Notes: a model not told the origin generated them from the sequence alone. A stretch of 64,000 bases of DNA from Hoplostethus atlanticus (GCA_034670405.1 JAXDDX010000115.1:939501-1003500), one strand, 5' to 3'. Shown: positions 1-12,329, counted from the first letter of the stretch. A program made the numbers and translations.

Positions 1-1135
1 GAGGATGTCGTCCAAGTAAACGAACACGGAACGATTGAGGAAGTCCCGGAGGACGTCGTTGACCAGGGCTTGGAAGACGGCCGGCGCATTGGTTAAGCCG
101 AAGGGCATCACTAGATACTCAAAGTGTCCCACCGGAGTATTAAAAGCCGTCTTCCATTCATCCCCCTTCCGAATCCTAACCAGGTGGTAGGCGTTTTGAA
201 GGTCCAACTTCGAAAACACTGTGGCGTCCTGAAGGGGCTCAAAGGCAGAGTTTATCAAGGGAAGAGGATATTTATTTTTCACAGTGATATTGTTCAGGCC
301 CCGGAAGTCAATGCAAGGGCGGAGAGAGAGGTCTTTCTTAGACACGAAAAAAAAACCTGCTCCTACCGGGGATGAGGAGGGCCTGATGATACCCGCAGCC
401 AGAGAGTCCCTGATATAACCCTCCATGGTCTCCCTTTCCGGACGTGACAGGTTGTAGAGACGGCTGGAAGGTAGAGTGGCTCCCGGGAGGAGGTCAATAG
501 CACAGTCATAGGGGCGATGAGGAGGCAGCGAGAGGGCTTGCTGTTTGCTGAAGACCTCCCCCAGGTCGTGGTAAACAGATGGGATGGTAGTCAAGTCCGG
601 GGGCTCGGACAGCGATGGAGCGGCTATGCCCTCTCCTGGGGAAAGAGCAGACTGCATACATGTAGACAGGCAGAATGGACTCCAGGGGTAACCGAGGATG
701 ATGGGAGCGTGGGGTGACGAGATTACATGGAACCGGATCTGCTCACAGTGGTTGCCGGAGAGGACGAGGAGTAGTGGCCTGGTCTGGTGGGTGACCCGAG
801 CCAGAGGTCTGCCATCCAAGGCGTTGGCATCCAGGGGAGCCGCTAAGGGTTCTAAGGCGAAACGGGCTTGTGAGGCGAGGCTGGAGTCTATAAAATTCTC
901 ATCGGCTCCAGAGTCCATTAAGGCCACCAGGGGCAGGGTCTCCTGATCCCAGCACAGGGTGGCCTTGAACTGCATGCGGGGAACGGGAGAGGTGGACGCT
1001 TGGCTCACCAGTATCCCCGCAGCTACTGGTGAGCCCTGCCTTTTGGCCGGGATGGGCAGGTGGCCAATAGGTGACCGGGTTCCCCGCAGTACAGACATGC
1101 CCCCGACCGCATTCTGCGCTGCCGCTCGGCTGGAG

Positions 1136-2044
1136 TCAGGCGGGCTCTTCCCAGCTGCATGGCCTCTTCGTCCGGGGGAGTCCAGGAGAACGGGCCGGGG
1201 TGACGGTGGGAGGAGCGGCTGCCGACCTGGCGAGAGGAGGGAGAGTGGACGCAGAGAAGCTCGGAGCCGGAACTAGTGCCGCCCTCTGTCTGCGGCGCCC
1301 TCGACGGTTGTCGAGCTGGATCGCCAGGGAGACAAGAGTCTTAAAATCCGATGGTTCATCTCGGGCGGCTATTTCGTCCTGCAGGTGTTCGTTCAGAGCG
1401 TTTAAAAACGTGCCCTGAAGCGTTGCGTCAGCCCACCCAGCGTCAGCTGCCACAGTTTTAAAATCCACCGAAAAGTCAGCCACGCTCCGTGTTCCCTGAC
1501 GGAGATTGGTCAGGCGTTTCGCCGCATCTCCCCAGTGAACCGGGTGGTCGAACACATCCTTAAAGGCAGCTATAAAATCATCGAAAAGAAATCCCTCAAC
1601 TGCCTGGTGCGAGTTAACCGCTTTGACCCACGCCAGCGCCCTTCCTCTCAACAGACCGATGATGTAACGTACCTTGGACTGGTCTGAGGGGAAGGTTTGC
1701 GGCCGTTGGTGGAAAATCAGAGAGCACTGAAGTAAAAACCCACGGCACTTGTCCGCGTCCCCGGAGAAATGTTCCGGATCGGGGGCGTAGGAGTCCCTGG
1801 TCGGAGGAGGCGCCGGGGAGGGAACCGGGACGGGCTGGTTGTGTTGAGCTGCGGAAACTGATGGGGTAAGGCGAGAGGTTAGCACAGATACTTGCTCGGT
1901 AAGCTGGGCGATCTGGGCGATTATGGCCTGGTTGTTGTCGACGAGGTTCCTGAGTGCCTGATCGTGTTGGCCCAGAAATTCGCCCTGGCTGGCGATCGCT
2001 CTCCGGAGCGAGGCCGCCTCCGAGCCCGAGCTCGCTGGGTCCAT
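1136..2044 (-). mobile_element. gag-like part of the Ty3/Gypsy fossil
   Basis: A minus-strand reading frame of about 300 codons follows the LTR. A likely start at 2044 gives MDPASSGSEAASLRR. It has a coiled-coil-like N-terminal stretch, a proline-rich linker, and then a capsid-like block resembling fish Ty3/Gypsy gag and the domesticated RTL/PEG10 proteins (CRGFLLQCSLIFHQRPQTFP, then ALAWVKAV). Identification rests on family resemblance and on its place between the LTR and protease. It is not a host gene. Confidence 0.8.
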
Positions 2045-2060
2045 GTTGGCCAGATCGTTC

Positions 2061-2576
2061 TGTAACGGTGGACTGGTCGGACCCAAACGCAAACTCGGAC
2101 TCAGAGGTAGAATAAACAGAGAGTTTTATTCAAGGAGAAACCGGAGGGTAGAATGGATGCAGGGCGAAGCAGGGAGACAGGCAGGAGACACGGCAGGCAG
2201 GGCAGGCAAGTGGTGGATGAACAGGTTGACAGGTAGCAGGCAGGTAGACGGGGATGCTCGAAAATGACTGGAGACGGTAATGATCCTGGGCAGAGGGAGA
2301 GCAGGGTTAACGTCAAGCAAACAACAGATAATCTTGAATCCAAATTCAAGTGGCCGGGAACGAGAAATACCACACTGGCTGAATCAACGATCTGGCGATG
2401 AATGACTGGAAAACCAGAGAAGATATACAGGAGGTCTGATGAGTTGATGGGGTTCAGGTGTGTAGCCCGGAAACGGGAGGAGGATGGGAAGCCACGCCCA
2501 CCACACGAACACACACAGACAGGGACAGACAGAGAGACACATGGGGAACACAGGGGGCACGGCTGAGACCGTGACA
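2061..2576 (-). repeat. LTR of the Ty3/Gypsy fossil
   Basis: On the plus strand the repeat starts TGTAACGG and ends CCGTGACA. It aligns by eye along its length with the solo LTR at 5610-6167: the shared landmarks are ACCCAAA near the left end, CTCAGAGGTAG, and GGGGCACGG near the right end. It directly abuts the gag-like region. A CA microsatellite (2575-2592) follows it on the right. Confidence 0.85.
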
Positions 2577-2950
2577 CACACACACACACACACTAATCTT
2601 AATTACTGCATTTACTGATAATGTGAGAATAATTTGCTTAAACTGTTAAAGAAGTCTTTAATATACATCCTTTCTGATAGGCTACAAGCATCAGTCATTT
2701 CAGTCATACTGCTCCCAATGCCAGAGCTTGTAAAAAAACAGATGGACATACTTACCTGGAGTATGGTGTTTACATGTCCAAACACACATGCCTTAACCAC
2801 AGCAATAATTTTCAAGATATAAACTTAATCAAGGTCACATAATTAGATTAAAGTGGTTACATGACTCCTGATTAATTGCAGTATTTTCATTATTGCATTA
2901 AGACACATTTATTATTCATGTGCAAATAAAAATACTAGTCCTCCAACATG
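2577..2950. other. Non-coding AT-rich stretch
   Basis: After a short CA array (to 2592) there is AT-rich unique-looking sequence with no recognisable exon. The short reading frames here have no family resemblance. Confidence 0.5.
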
Positions 2951-3079
2951 CAGTACTGTGCAAAAGTCTGTGGCACGTGTAAAAGAAAACGGAAGTGAAG
3001 ATGCTTTCAAAAATAAAGAAATGCAAAGCAATAATGTAAAACGCTAATGCAGAAAACAAAAGACTTTTGCACAGTACTG
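2951..3079. mobile_element. Short inverted-repeat element (Tc1/mariner-type MITE)
   Basis: A perfect 19-bp inverted repeat bounds this 129-bp segment: CAGTACTGTGCAAAAGTCT at 2951-2969 and its reverse complement at 3061-3079. This terminal sequence is common in fish Tc1-like elements. There is no coding capacity. Flanking TA duplications are not clear. Confidence 0.75.
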
Positions 3080-3275
3080 TCTGCAGTTCGCTGCTGCATT
3101 CTACCAGTCACCCTGGAGGAGGTGGCAGAGAGAAGGACGCTGGCCAAACTGCTGGCCATCATGGATAATGTCTCACAGCCCCTCCATGACATGGTTATGT
3201 AGCAGTGGAGCTTCTTCAGCCACAGACTGATCCCAGTCTTTCCTGCCGGCCGCCATCAGACTTTTTGACCCTGCA
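3080..3275 (+). mobile_element. LINE 3' fragment (L2/CR1 group)
   Basis: This directly abuts the MITE. It resembles the last codons of fish L2-type ORF2: a basic and acidic stretch followed by QSFLPAAIRLFDPACI near 3233-3280. It is a short, degraded fragment. Confidence 0.55.
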
Positions 3276-5366
<2,091 letters not shown>

Positions 5367-5609
5367 CTGAAACACAATGTGATATCCATTTAACCTTCTT
5401 GATCTTGTTTTGAAATGCATACAATCACCACACAGTTCTACAAAGGAAAACAAGAATCTATCACTGATGTGCTAGAGCTACACTACTGTTAGGAAACGTG
5501 TACTATATATCTGAAGTATGGTTTAACATGCATCTCCAGTGTAATTACTCTTGCCTATCCATTCTTTGCAAAGCACAAATTCAGGATGGATAAACAGGCA
5601 AAGTGAAAG
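5367..5609. other. No recognised feature
   Basis: This is the sequence just 5' of the acidic mier1-like exon on the minus strand. No exon, promoter or repeat was recognised. Confidence 0.4.
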
Positions 5610-6167
5610 TGTTACGGTATCCCAGGTGGGACCCAAAAGCAGAACCGAACTCAGAGGTAGGATGAACAAAGGTTTATTATGAAGAGAAAACCGGGGGGTA
5701 GACAGGAGCGGAGGTAGTGGACAGGGCTGGAGGCGGAAGCAGGGGGAGCCGGAGGGACTGGTGGTGAACGTGGCAGGCAGAGGAAGAGCAGGTAGACAGG
5801 CAGGGAGGAATGCGGTATGGCTGGGTACGGGTGGAGATCTTGGGATGAGAAGAGAGCAGGGTTAACAAACGAACACACAGGTAGTCAAGGCTTTAGTCCA
5901 AAATACAAGGGCCGGGAACGAGATGTACCACACTGGCTGAATAACGATCTGGCGATGAGTGGATGCAAGGCCGGGGTTTTTATACTGGTGGTGATGACTT
6001 GATGGATAGCAGGTGTGCGGGGTAGAGCAGGTGATCGGGATGAGGTGATGATGCAGGGAGGAGCCGGAGACTGGAGCCACGCCCGCCGACACATACACAC
6101 ACACAGACAGGGACAGACAGGTAGAGACACATGGGGAAACACAGGGGGCACGGTGGAGACCGTGACA
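5610..6167 (-). mobile_element. Solo LTR, Ty3/Gypsy family of the 1-2576 element
   Basis: The 558-bp repeat starts TGTTACGG and ends CCGTGACA. It is flanked by the 5-bp direct repeat GAAAG at 5605-5609 and 6168-6172, a target-site duplication. It is colinear with the LTR at 2061-2576. The solo state with intact duplications fits LTR-LTR recombination after insertion. Confidence 0.9.
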
Positions 6168-6172
6168 GAAAG

Positions 6173-7384
6173 CCTATTAAAGCTTGGTATTTTTCTGCTT
6201 GTTGTGCAGTGAAAGTAAATGGCTCTTTCCTTTTTTTTTTTGATAGCTTGCCTCTTTCTGGTGGACCAGTGGTTAGTAATGCTTTGTATCCCCTGACCCA
6301 GATGTGCTACCTGTGTGTTCAGGGTGTCCCAGGGCCCAATATATATCTTAAGGCTGGTCCTCTTAGGTCATACAGACTGTACTACTAGTAACTTCAGGAC
6401 CACTAAGCAAATAATGTATTTTTTTGTGTGTGTGCATATGTGTGTGAAAGAAAGTGTGCCAGGGCGACTGTGTGAATTTGACAGGTAGTTACTTAGAGTT
6501 TAAGTATTCCTCTGCTATGAACTTGCCATTCTCTCAAGCAGTAGACTGCAGGTTCTTGATTTGAAGTAGTTCATATTGTATTTTGATTTGTTTCGATCTA
6601 GGTGAGAATGGTAGCTAGACCGTGGACATATCTTGCACTTAAGAGTATCGGTAATGTCTTTTTAGATCTCAAAAGCAGTTATAATAACTAGTCATCATCC
6701 TACTACCATCTCCTGAGCTAGTAGCTGCTCCTAACCAACTCATACTCAGCTTTTAGTATAGAATACTTTTTAAACTCGGCCAGGTAGTTATTTGTTCTCT
6801 GAAAGAACAGTTCAATGAGATGTCGATGTTCTATAAATGTCAGATTTTCCTTAGTTGAGTTGAACCATCGCCACTAAAGGAATACAGGAAAAACAAGGAC
6901 ATTATCCCAGAGCCTCCATATCTACATAGATCCTATGGAAACCATGTAACAAGAACCATATCCCAGACTACCATGTCCATACAATAATGCATTCAGAAGG
7001 GTGCCAACACTGAACGTTAAGCTAACTCAATATGTGTTTCTAGCCAATGCAGTCTTTAGATAGGACATTTGGGACTATGTGTTTGCAATAGGTAAACTGG
7101 ATAGATAATAGATAAGAGTTACAGAGCTTTCTGTATCTTGGTACTGGAGAACTGGTCTCCAAAAAATGTAGGAACTCAAACCAACCAGATATTTGGGGTT
7201 TTTCTTGACAAATCCAACTCTGTAGAATTGTTAGACATGCACAGTACCATAACAAAGCCATCTTCTTCATCTCAAGATACAAGGTAATATACAGCATGTT
7301 GAATCAAAGAGTAATATACTGAAACAGCATGAAGACATTACTAATGTCTGAAATTGTGAATTTATGAGGTTTCCCAAAAACAGG
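6173..7384. other. No recognised gene
   Basis: Mixed-composition, unique-looking sequence. I looked here for upstream mier1 exons (codons for CKYFDTN, or the HELLSLYGYG block) and saw none. Short reading frames are unremarkable. Confidence 0.45.
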
Positions 7385-7515
7385 CAGCATCTGCAATAAT
7401 GAGTGGCACCTGTGGGCCAGGTGGGGTTCGAACCGCCGTCGGTTAATTCTTGTTATAGCTATACACGAGTGGCTCGCGCGGTTCAGGTTGGTATGGCCGT
7501 AAGCGATCACTGCTG
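7385..7515 (-). repeat. 5S-rRNA/tRNA-like chimera (SINE-like)
   Basis: On the minus strand, 7504-7481 matches the first 24 bases of vertebrate 5S rRNA (GCTTACGGCCATACCA then ACCTGAAC) with a single difference from the usual fish sequence. About 45 bp downstream lies GGTTCGAACC (7434-7425), a tRNA-type B box, followed by CCACCTGGCCCACAGGTG, which can fold as a hairpin. The rest of 5S rRNA is absent. This arrangement resembles the heads of 5S-derived or 5S/tRNA-derived SINEs. No A-rich tail or target duplication was identified. Confidence 0.5.
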
Positions 7516-8139
7516 CCACAGAAAGGCTCTTTATACATGGCTTACTCCGTAAAGCATGGTCGTGGAGCTGAGCAGTCTATTTGTGGTTGCCATCATCATG
7601 GCATCAACAACTCATAGAAAATGGCATATCAAAGCATGTCGAGAAAAAAAGCACCGTTGCAATGTGGCTTTTGCTGTTTTAAAATTACATTGTATCTTCT
7701 CAACAAGTTTGCTTTTGAACTGGCAAATAGTTTTATTTTGTTTGCGACTTGAGAGCCACCATGACTCCTGTAGGTCCTTACAACAGAAATTGTTGACGGA
7801 TACTGCAAATTGAAAAATGACAGGTTAGGGTTCTTTTTTGGTGTGTGGTCAAAATAAGCATTTTACCTGGGCAGCTTTACATTTCCAGTGTATGGTAAGA
7901 TGAAGACAATGTAATAGAGATGTAAAAAGAAATTTCTTAAGTGAAAAAGTGGCAAGCAGATGAAATGTGACATGAAACCATTCCTCTATCCCAAGACAGA
8001 GAAGCCATGTCCCCCATTAATCAGTCAATGTACAATATCTTTGAAACTGAAACAACTTTCGGTCCACGCGTTCATCTGTTTTATTTAACAGCACGTGATC
8101 AAACAATAAGAATGCAAACATTTAAAAAATCTTTCATGA

Positions 8140-8436
8140 CTAAGCTGCACAGCCTTTGACGATGATGATGCTTCCAAACGCTGCACCTTTCTGCTGGCAG
8201 GTTCTCCCACTCTTCAGTTTCAACCCGCTCCAGTTCCTCAATGTTTGAAGGATTCCTTTGACCAACTGCACATTTCAGGTCTCACCATTGGTTCTCAGTG
8301 GGATTGAGATCAGGTCATTGTTTTAGGTCATTGTCCTGCTGGAGGACCCATGACCTTTAATTGAGACCCAGTTTTCTAACACTGGGTGGCACATTTTGCT
8401 CCAAAATGCCTTGGCGATCTTCTGATTTTGTGATGC
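8140..8436 (-). mobile_element. Tc1-like transposon remnant
   Basis: The plus strand reads GGTTCTCAGTGGGATTGAGA, then GGTCATTGTCCTGCTGGAGG. Both are hallmark antisense segments of fish Tc1-like transposase. It is degraded, with no terminal repeats visible. Confidence 0.65.
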
Positions 8437-8735
8437 CCTTAAAGGGACAATCCGCCATTTTTCACCATTTTTTTGCTCTATACCTTATACTTAGGATTTA
8501 GAAGTATTTGGTCGATGGAAAGTCACAGCAACGTACCCTTGATCAGATAATCAAATTAATTTCCTGATTGGACCGTCAAACTCGCTACCTGATTGGAGCG
8601 GCAGTAGCGTTCCTATTGGTCAGTCAAATTTGCTGTCAAAACAGGGTCAAAAATCCGTAGTTGCAAAACAGTTCACACAAATAGAAGAGGAGGTGCGTGC
8701 ATAGTTTTACGTGCATAGTTTTGAGTGACATCCTG
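8437..8735 (+). mobile_element. TTAA-bounded repeat end
   Basis: It starts TTAAAGGGACAATCCGCC, the form of terminus seen in fish DNA elements with TTAA target sites. It has repeated GATTGG..CGTCAAA..CG motifs at 8571-8625. No matching inverted end was found downstream, so the right boundary is arbitrary. Confidence 0.4.
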
Positions 8736-8743
8736 CTGGAGCT

Positions 8744-9298
8744 ATGAAAAGTGTGCACAGGGTACTTCAAAATAAGCAGGCTTGGTCTGATTCAAACAGG
8801 AACAGGAGGTCCAGCCGGTGGGGGTTGAACATCACAGAGAGGAAAAGTCAGTCAGTGGATATTAACGTCCAACGGACTGACAGGCCAAGCGCTGTGGACG
8901 TCAAGACTGCTCGAACATCGGCAAACACTCTAACCCTGCAAACGAGAACCATCTCTGGCAAGGCAGAATGCACCGCTGTCCCATCATGCACAACCTCACC
9001 AAATGGCAACAATACAACTAACAATTTCAAGCAATTTCAAGAAAGTAGAGTGATCCGTGTGTTGACTGCACGACGAGGAAAAGGCTGTCAGACGTCTAAT
9101 AAATCTAAGAAAATCAGCGGGACTCAGGATGCAGAGACTTGCTCCAGGCTTGTAAAAGGGACTTTTGATGCCCAGCCAGCTGAGCTGAGGCAACACACAA
9201 ACGTTTGTAACCCCAGTGCCAATGACAGTGGCGTGATGACGCGAGCCGGGATTGAACATGACGCGGGGCAACAAAGGGATTTCTGCTCGGACGATTGA
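8744..9298 (+). CDS. Orphan 184-codon reading frame, unrecognised
   Basis: An ATG with G at -3 opens 184 codons ending in TGA. The product is rich in serine, threonine, asparagine and arginine (for example RNRRSSRWGLNITERKSQSV near residues 20-39). It has no signal peptide, membrane segment or recognised domain, and it looks disordered. It starts about 300 bp after a TTAA-type repeat end, so it may belong to a transposon or be a single exon. No clear splice signals or polyadenylation signal were tied to it. I do not recognise the family, and it could be a chance open frame in GC-balanced sequence. Confidence 0.25.
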   Translation: MKSVHRVLQNKQAWSDSNRNRRSSRWGLNITERKSQSVDINVQRTDRPSAVDVKTARTSANTLTLQTRTISGKAECTAVPSCTTSPNGNNTTNNFKQFQESRVIRVLTARRGKGCQTSNKSKKISGTQDAETCSRLVKGTFDAQPAELRQHTNVCNPSANDSGVMTRAGIEHDAGQQRDFCSDD

Positions 9299-10690
9299 AA
9301 CAGAATCTCAGGGCTCCTTAAGACAAAGCTTGCCCTGACACGGACAGAGCCTCACTTTGCCCTGATGAGGACGAGGAGGTTGAGGTCAAGGGTGCCGTGA
9401 GGGAGTGTATGCCATGAGTGATTCATGGGACCCCCAGGACTGCAGGGGCCGTGTAACGTGCCATGGATGTCAGGGGGCCCAAGATTCCTCGCGGCACCCC
9501 TGGTTGCAGTTAGCCCAGTTTTATTGGGACAACAGAGAGTAAACTTAATTTGCAAACTTATTGAAGCATAATTTTCAATCTTCTTCTAAATGACCCTTAA
9601 CGAACGGTTGACCTTACATGTGGAGATGTACCATACACATTTTGAATCCATGGTTCTATTATTTATTGAGTTGATTTGACATCCCTTCAACATTGAAAAA
9701 AATTACTTCAGCTGTGACTGTTAATGTCATGACTCCAGCAATCTGTGTGATGTGTTTACACCCAGCATGGCTCTTTCTGGTCAATTTTATGACAACAACC
9801 ACCTTTTTTTTGACTTCCATTCAATTTATTGAGAATGTCCAAATGCAAGCTCGGCCCTTTCTGGCAGGGGCTCCTCCGTCAGCACCTATGGATGTAGTGA
9901 CGTATCCTAAACGGACACCGGTGCAGCCAAAGCTCCTGCCACCTTCACTACTGTTCCAGTGTTGCCGGTACAGACTCTGTTGTAGACCCTTTTAAATGCA
10001 ACAAAAAGGGAGGCAGTCAGGTCAAACATCTTTAGGACAGACCATTCTAGCATTATTTTATGTCCTAAACTCCATTCAGGTTAAGGGCTTCCCATAGACA
10101 ACCAGTGTCATATTTAGCAATTGTACAATACATATGTAATCAATGAAACTGCATGCACTCCATGTTTTTGTCGTGCTGTGTTTGTTGGTAAACCATATTG
10201 TTGGCTGGGGCCCGTCATAACTACCTTACGCTGCAGGCTGGGTGCGGACATCTGCTGGGGCCCATTAGGATGGGATTGTCGGCAGCTGTGGCTCCTGGGT
10301 TGAGTGGAGACCTGTGGCAAAGATGGTAGACGATACATACTCTGGCATTTTATAACAAAGCACATTCAGGGGTGACATTGGTAGGGAGGAGTGTCTTAGG
10401 TTAACATAAGCAACGTAAGCCCTTTTACTCAAGTTACTCAAGGAACCATATTTGGTTGTACATTAACAAGGATGTTTTGACAAAGGCACTGGAAGATGTT
10501 ATTTTCTGGATGATTACAATTGTTACTGGTAATGATAATGTTATTTTATTTTGAATAATACTGTATTTTCCATCATTTGTTATAATACCTGTAATGCAGG
10601 ACAATCTTGCCTGGAGGACAAAGTTGTAGGTGGTTTTGAGGAGCAGCTTACAACTGGGAAGTGAAAGACAGCCTTGAAGGCATACTGGTG
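9299..10690. other. Unassigned sequence, no recognised gene
   Basis: Moderately GC-rich patches (9360-9500, 9850-9980, 10200-10310) alternate with AT-rich sequence. Short open frames on both strands (9693-9995 plus, 10114-10365 minus) have no family resemblance. Confidence 0.4.
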
Positions 10691-10800
10691 TAGGCCCCCG
10701 AGAGGCAGGTTGAAGTGGAGCTGGAGGACAGACTGCAAAGCAATCTGATGTAGGCACAGAGAGGCTGGTTGAAGTGGAGAATTGAAGTCAGCATGCTTGA
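10691..10800. repeat. Two-copy local duplication
   Basis: TGTAGGC, GAGAGG, and GGTTGAAGTGGAG recur in the same order at about 10691-10725 and 10750-10785. They form two diverged tandem copies of about 58 bp just before the minisatellite. Confidence 0.5.
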
Positions 10801-10864
10801 GGTTCCTGAGCTTGAGGCGAGGCAGCGTTGGGTTAGGGTAGCGTAGATGTTATGTTATGTTATG

Positions 10865-11215
10865 TGAGGCAGGGTTAGGGTTAGGATAGGGTAGGGTAGG
10901 TTTTATGTCATGTGTGGTGTGGTGAGGTGAGGCAGGGTTAGGGTAGGGTAGGTTTTATGTCATGTGTGGTGTGGTGAGGTGAGGCAGGGTTAGGGTAGGG
11001 TAGGTTTTATGTCATGTGAGGTGTGGTGAGGTGAGGCAGGGTTATGGTAGGGTAGGTTTTATGTCATGTGAGGTGTGGTGAGGTGAGGCAGGGTTATGGT
11101 AAGGTAGGTTTTATGTCATGTGAGGTGTGGTGAGGTGAGGCAGGGTTAGGGTAGGGTAGGTTTTATGTCATGTGAGGTGTGGTGAGGTGAGGTGTGGTGT
11201 GGTGTGGTGAGGCAG
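10865..11215. repeat. 52-bp minisatellite with telomere-like core
   Basis: TTTTATGTCATGTG recurs at 10901, 10953, 11005, 11057, 11109 and 11161, an exact 52-bp period over six copies. Each unit contains a degenerate GGGTTAGGGTAGGGTAGG block and a GGTGTGGTGAGGTGAGG block. Copies differ by single substitutions. Confidence 0.95.
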
Positions 11216-11217
11216 GG

Positions 11218-11637
11218 TTATGGTTGGGTGGCCTGAGCGCAGCCCATGTGGTGGGAGCGTCTCAGTCTTTTATTCACCCATGAAAGAATGCGCCTGCACC
11301 GGCTCTTGTGCTTCTTCGGTGCTTCCTCGTTAAGGCACTTCTCCTTCTCATCGAATTCACGCTGCTCCATTTGCTCCCTCATCTCCTGTTCCTTGTCCTT
11401 GAACCTTTGTTCATATTCCTCCTCCACCTGCTTGAACCTTTGTTCAATCTCCTGCTCCCTGTCCTTGAACCATTGTTCATTATCGTCCTCCACCTGCTCC
11501 TTCATCTCATGCTCCTTGTCCTTGAACCTTTGTTCATATTCCTCCTCCACCTGCTCCCTCATCTCATGCTCCTTGTCCTGGAACCATTGTCCATATTCCT
11601 CCTCCACCTGCTCCCTCATCTCCTGCTCCACTTCCAT
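11218..11637 (-). CDS. Repetitive coiled-coil reading frame, unrecognised
   Basis: On the minus strand, 139 codons begin MEVEQEMREQVEEEYGQW. The frame stays open upstream to about 11717 without another ATG, so this could be an internal or last exon. It holds about four copies of a 19-residue unit of the form EMREQVEEEYEQRFKDKEH, encoded by a 57-bp DNA repeat, and then a basic tail (KKHKSRCRRILSWVNKRLRR). The charge pattern predicts a long alpha-helix or coiled coil. The stop codon lies at the edge of the neighbouring minisatellite. No splice partner or homologue is recognised. Long charged repeats occur in many unrelated proteins, so no function is proposed. Confidence 0.4.
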   Translation of the reverse strand: MEVEQEMREQVEEEYGQWFQDKEHEMREQVEEEYEQRFKDKEHEMKEQVEDDNEQWFKDREQEIEQRFKQVEEEYEQRFKDKEQEMREQMEQREFDEKEKCLNEEAPKKHKSRCRRILSWVNKRLRRSHHMGCAQATQP

Positions 11638-11640
11638 TCT
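11375..11640. repeat. 57-bp tandem repeat within the coiled-coil frame
   Basis: The plus strand repeats CTTGAACCTTTGTTCATATT, CCTCCTCCACCTGCTCC and CATGCTCCTTGTC about every 57 bp, with small in-frame variations. Confidence 0.85.
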
Positions 11641-11719
11641 CTCCTTTATCTCCTGCTCCAGCCTTGCGACTTCCTTCGTCCACTTTATCCTCCAACGTTC
11701 TCTGTATGTAGCTCGCTTT

Positions 11720-12155
11720 CACCGTACCTTTTACCGTACCTTATTCCTTATGAATCTGTACTGGAGTGTTCTAGAAACCTAAAACTGCAGATATTTCTAG
11801 CCTGGAACCCCAAATGTTCAGGTTATTTATGACATCAGAATGTCTTATGATGTCATAAATGCATTTCCCATAATTGGATGGAGCTCCACACCATAGATTC
11901 CCTCAGAACTAACCATTTATTTACATTTGAATTTTCACCCAAAGAAGCTCAGTGTGTATTGTTGGTGCCTTAAAGATATTGCTGCCGTGTATATATATTT
12001 ATCTATATTATATAAATATTATATCCATCTTTCAGTGTAATGTGTCACATCAAAACAATACACTTAGCAACCTTTTTATAGTATTAACAACCCACTTAAT
12101 GAATGACAGATAGCTTGCCTTGAGTCCGGTTTGCTTGCCCACACCGTGTAGATTG
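11720..12155. other. No recognised feature
   Basis: AT-rich sequence with a short inverted ATGACATCAGAATGTC / TTATGATGTCATAA motif near 11828-11858. No coding evidence. Confidence 0.4.

Positions 12156-12191
<36 letters not shown>
12156..12191. repeat. (CA)n microsatellite
   Basis: About 18 CA units. Confidence 0.95.
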
Positions 12192-12194
<3 letters not shown>

Positions 12195-12329
12195 CCTCTC
12201 TTTCTCCCTCCTCTGTCTAGTTAATGCTGGGCTGTGACCGTTAGATCAATAGCAGCATGAGGATGGTGAACTTTGCAGAGCTGGTTAATTGCAACAGAGG
12301 CTGTTTTGAATGGAAATCAAGAGGAAATG

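Larger units (their letters stand above)
1..2576 (-). mobile_element. Ty3/Gypsy LTR retrotransposon fossil, 5' part
   Basis: Read on the minus strand, this runs LTR (2576-2061), gag-like region, then protease and reverse transcriptase, with the reverse transcriptase cut by the window's left edge. The first 450 bases translate on the minus strand to Ty3/Gypsy reverse transcriptase, including the active-site block YLDDIL near positions 1-20 and a segment resembling KYPLPLI near 270. Protease-like sequence lies further upstream, around 830-950. Only one LTR is visible, so LTR divergence cannot date the copy. The visible part looks fairly well kept, with few evident breaks. It lies on the downstream side of the mier1-like exons in the same orientation, so it probably sits in an intron or beyond that fragment. 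Confidence 0.9.

Noticed and set aside
124-1418. Several plus-strand frames over the left end
   Set aside because: They run antisense to the Ty3/Gypsy reverse transcriptase, protease and gag-like parts.
7425-7504. Functional tRNA or 5S rRNA gene
   Set aside because: Only the first 24 bases of 5S are present and no complete cloverleaf can be drawn; a SINE-like chimera explains it better.
11246-11832. Plus-strand frames of 174-178 codons
   Set aside because: They are antisense shadows of the minus-strand 57-bp coiled-coil repeat; leucine- and serine-rich composition follows from that repeat.
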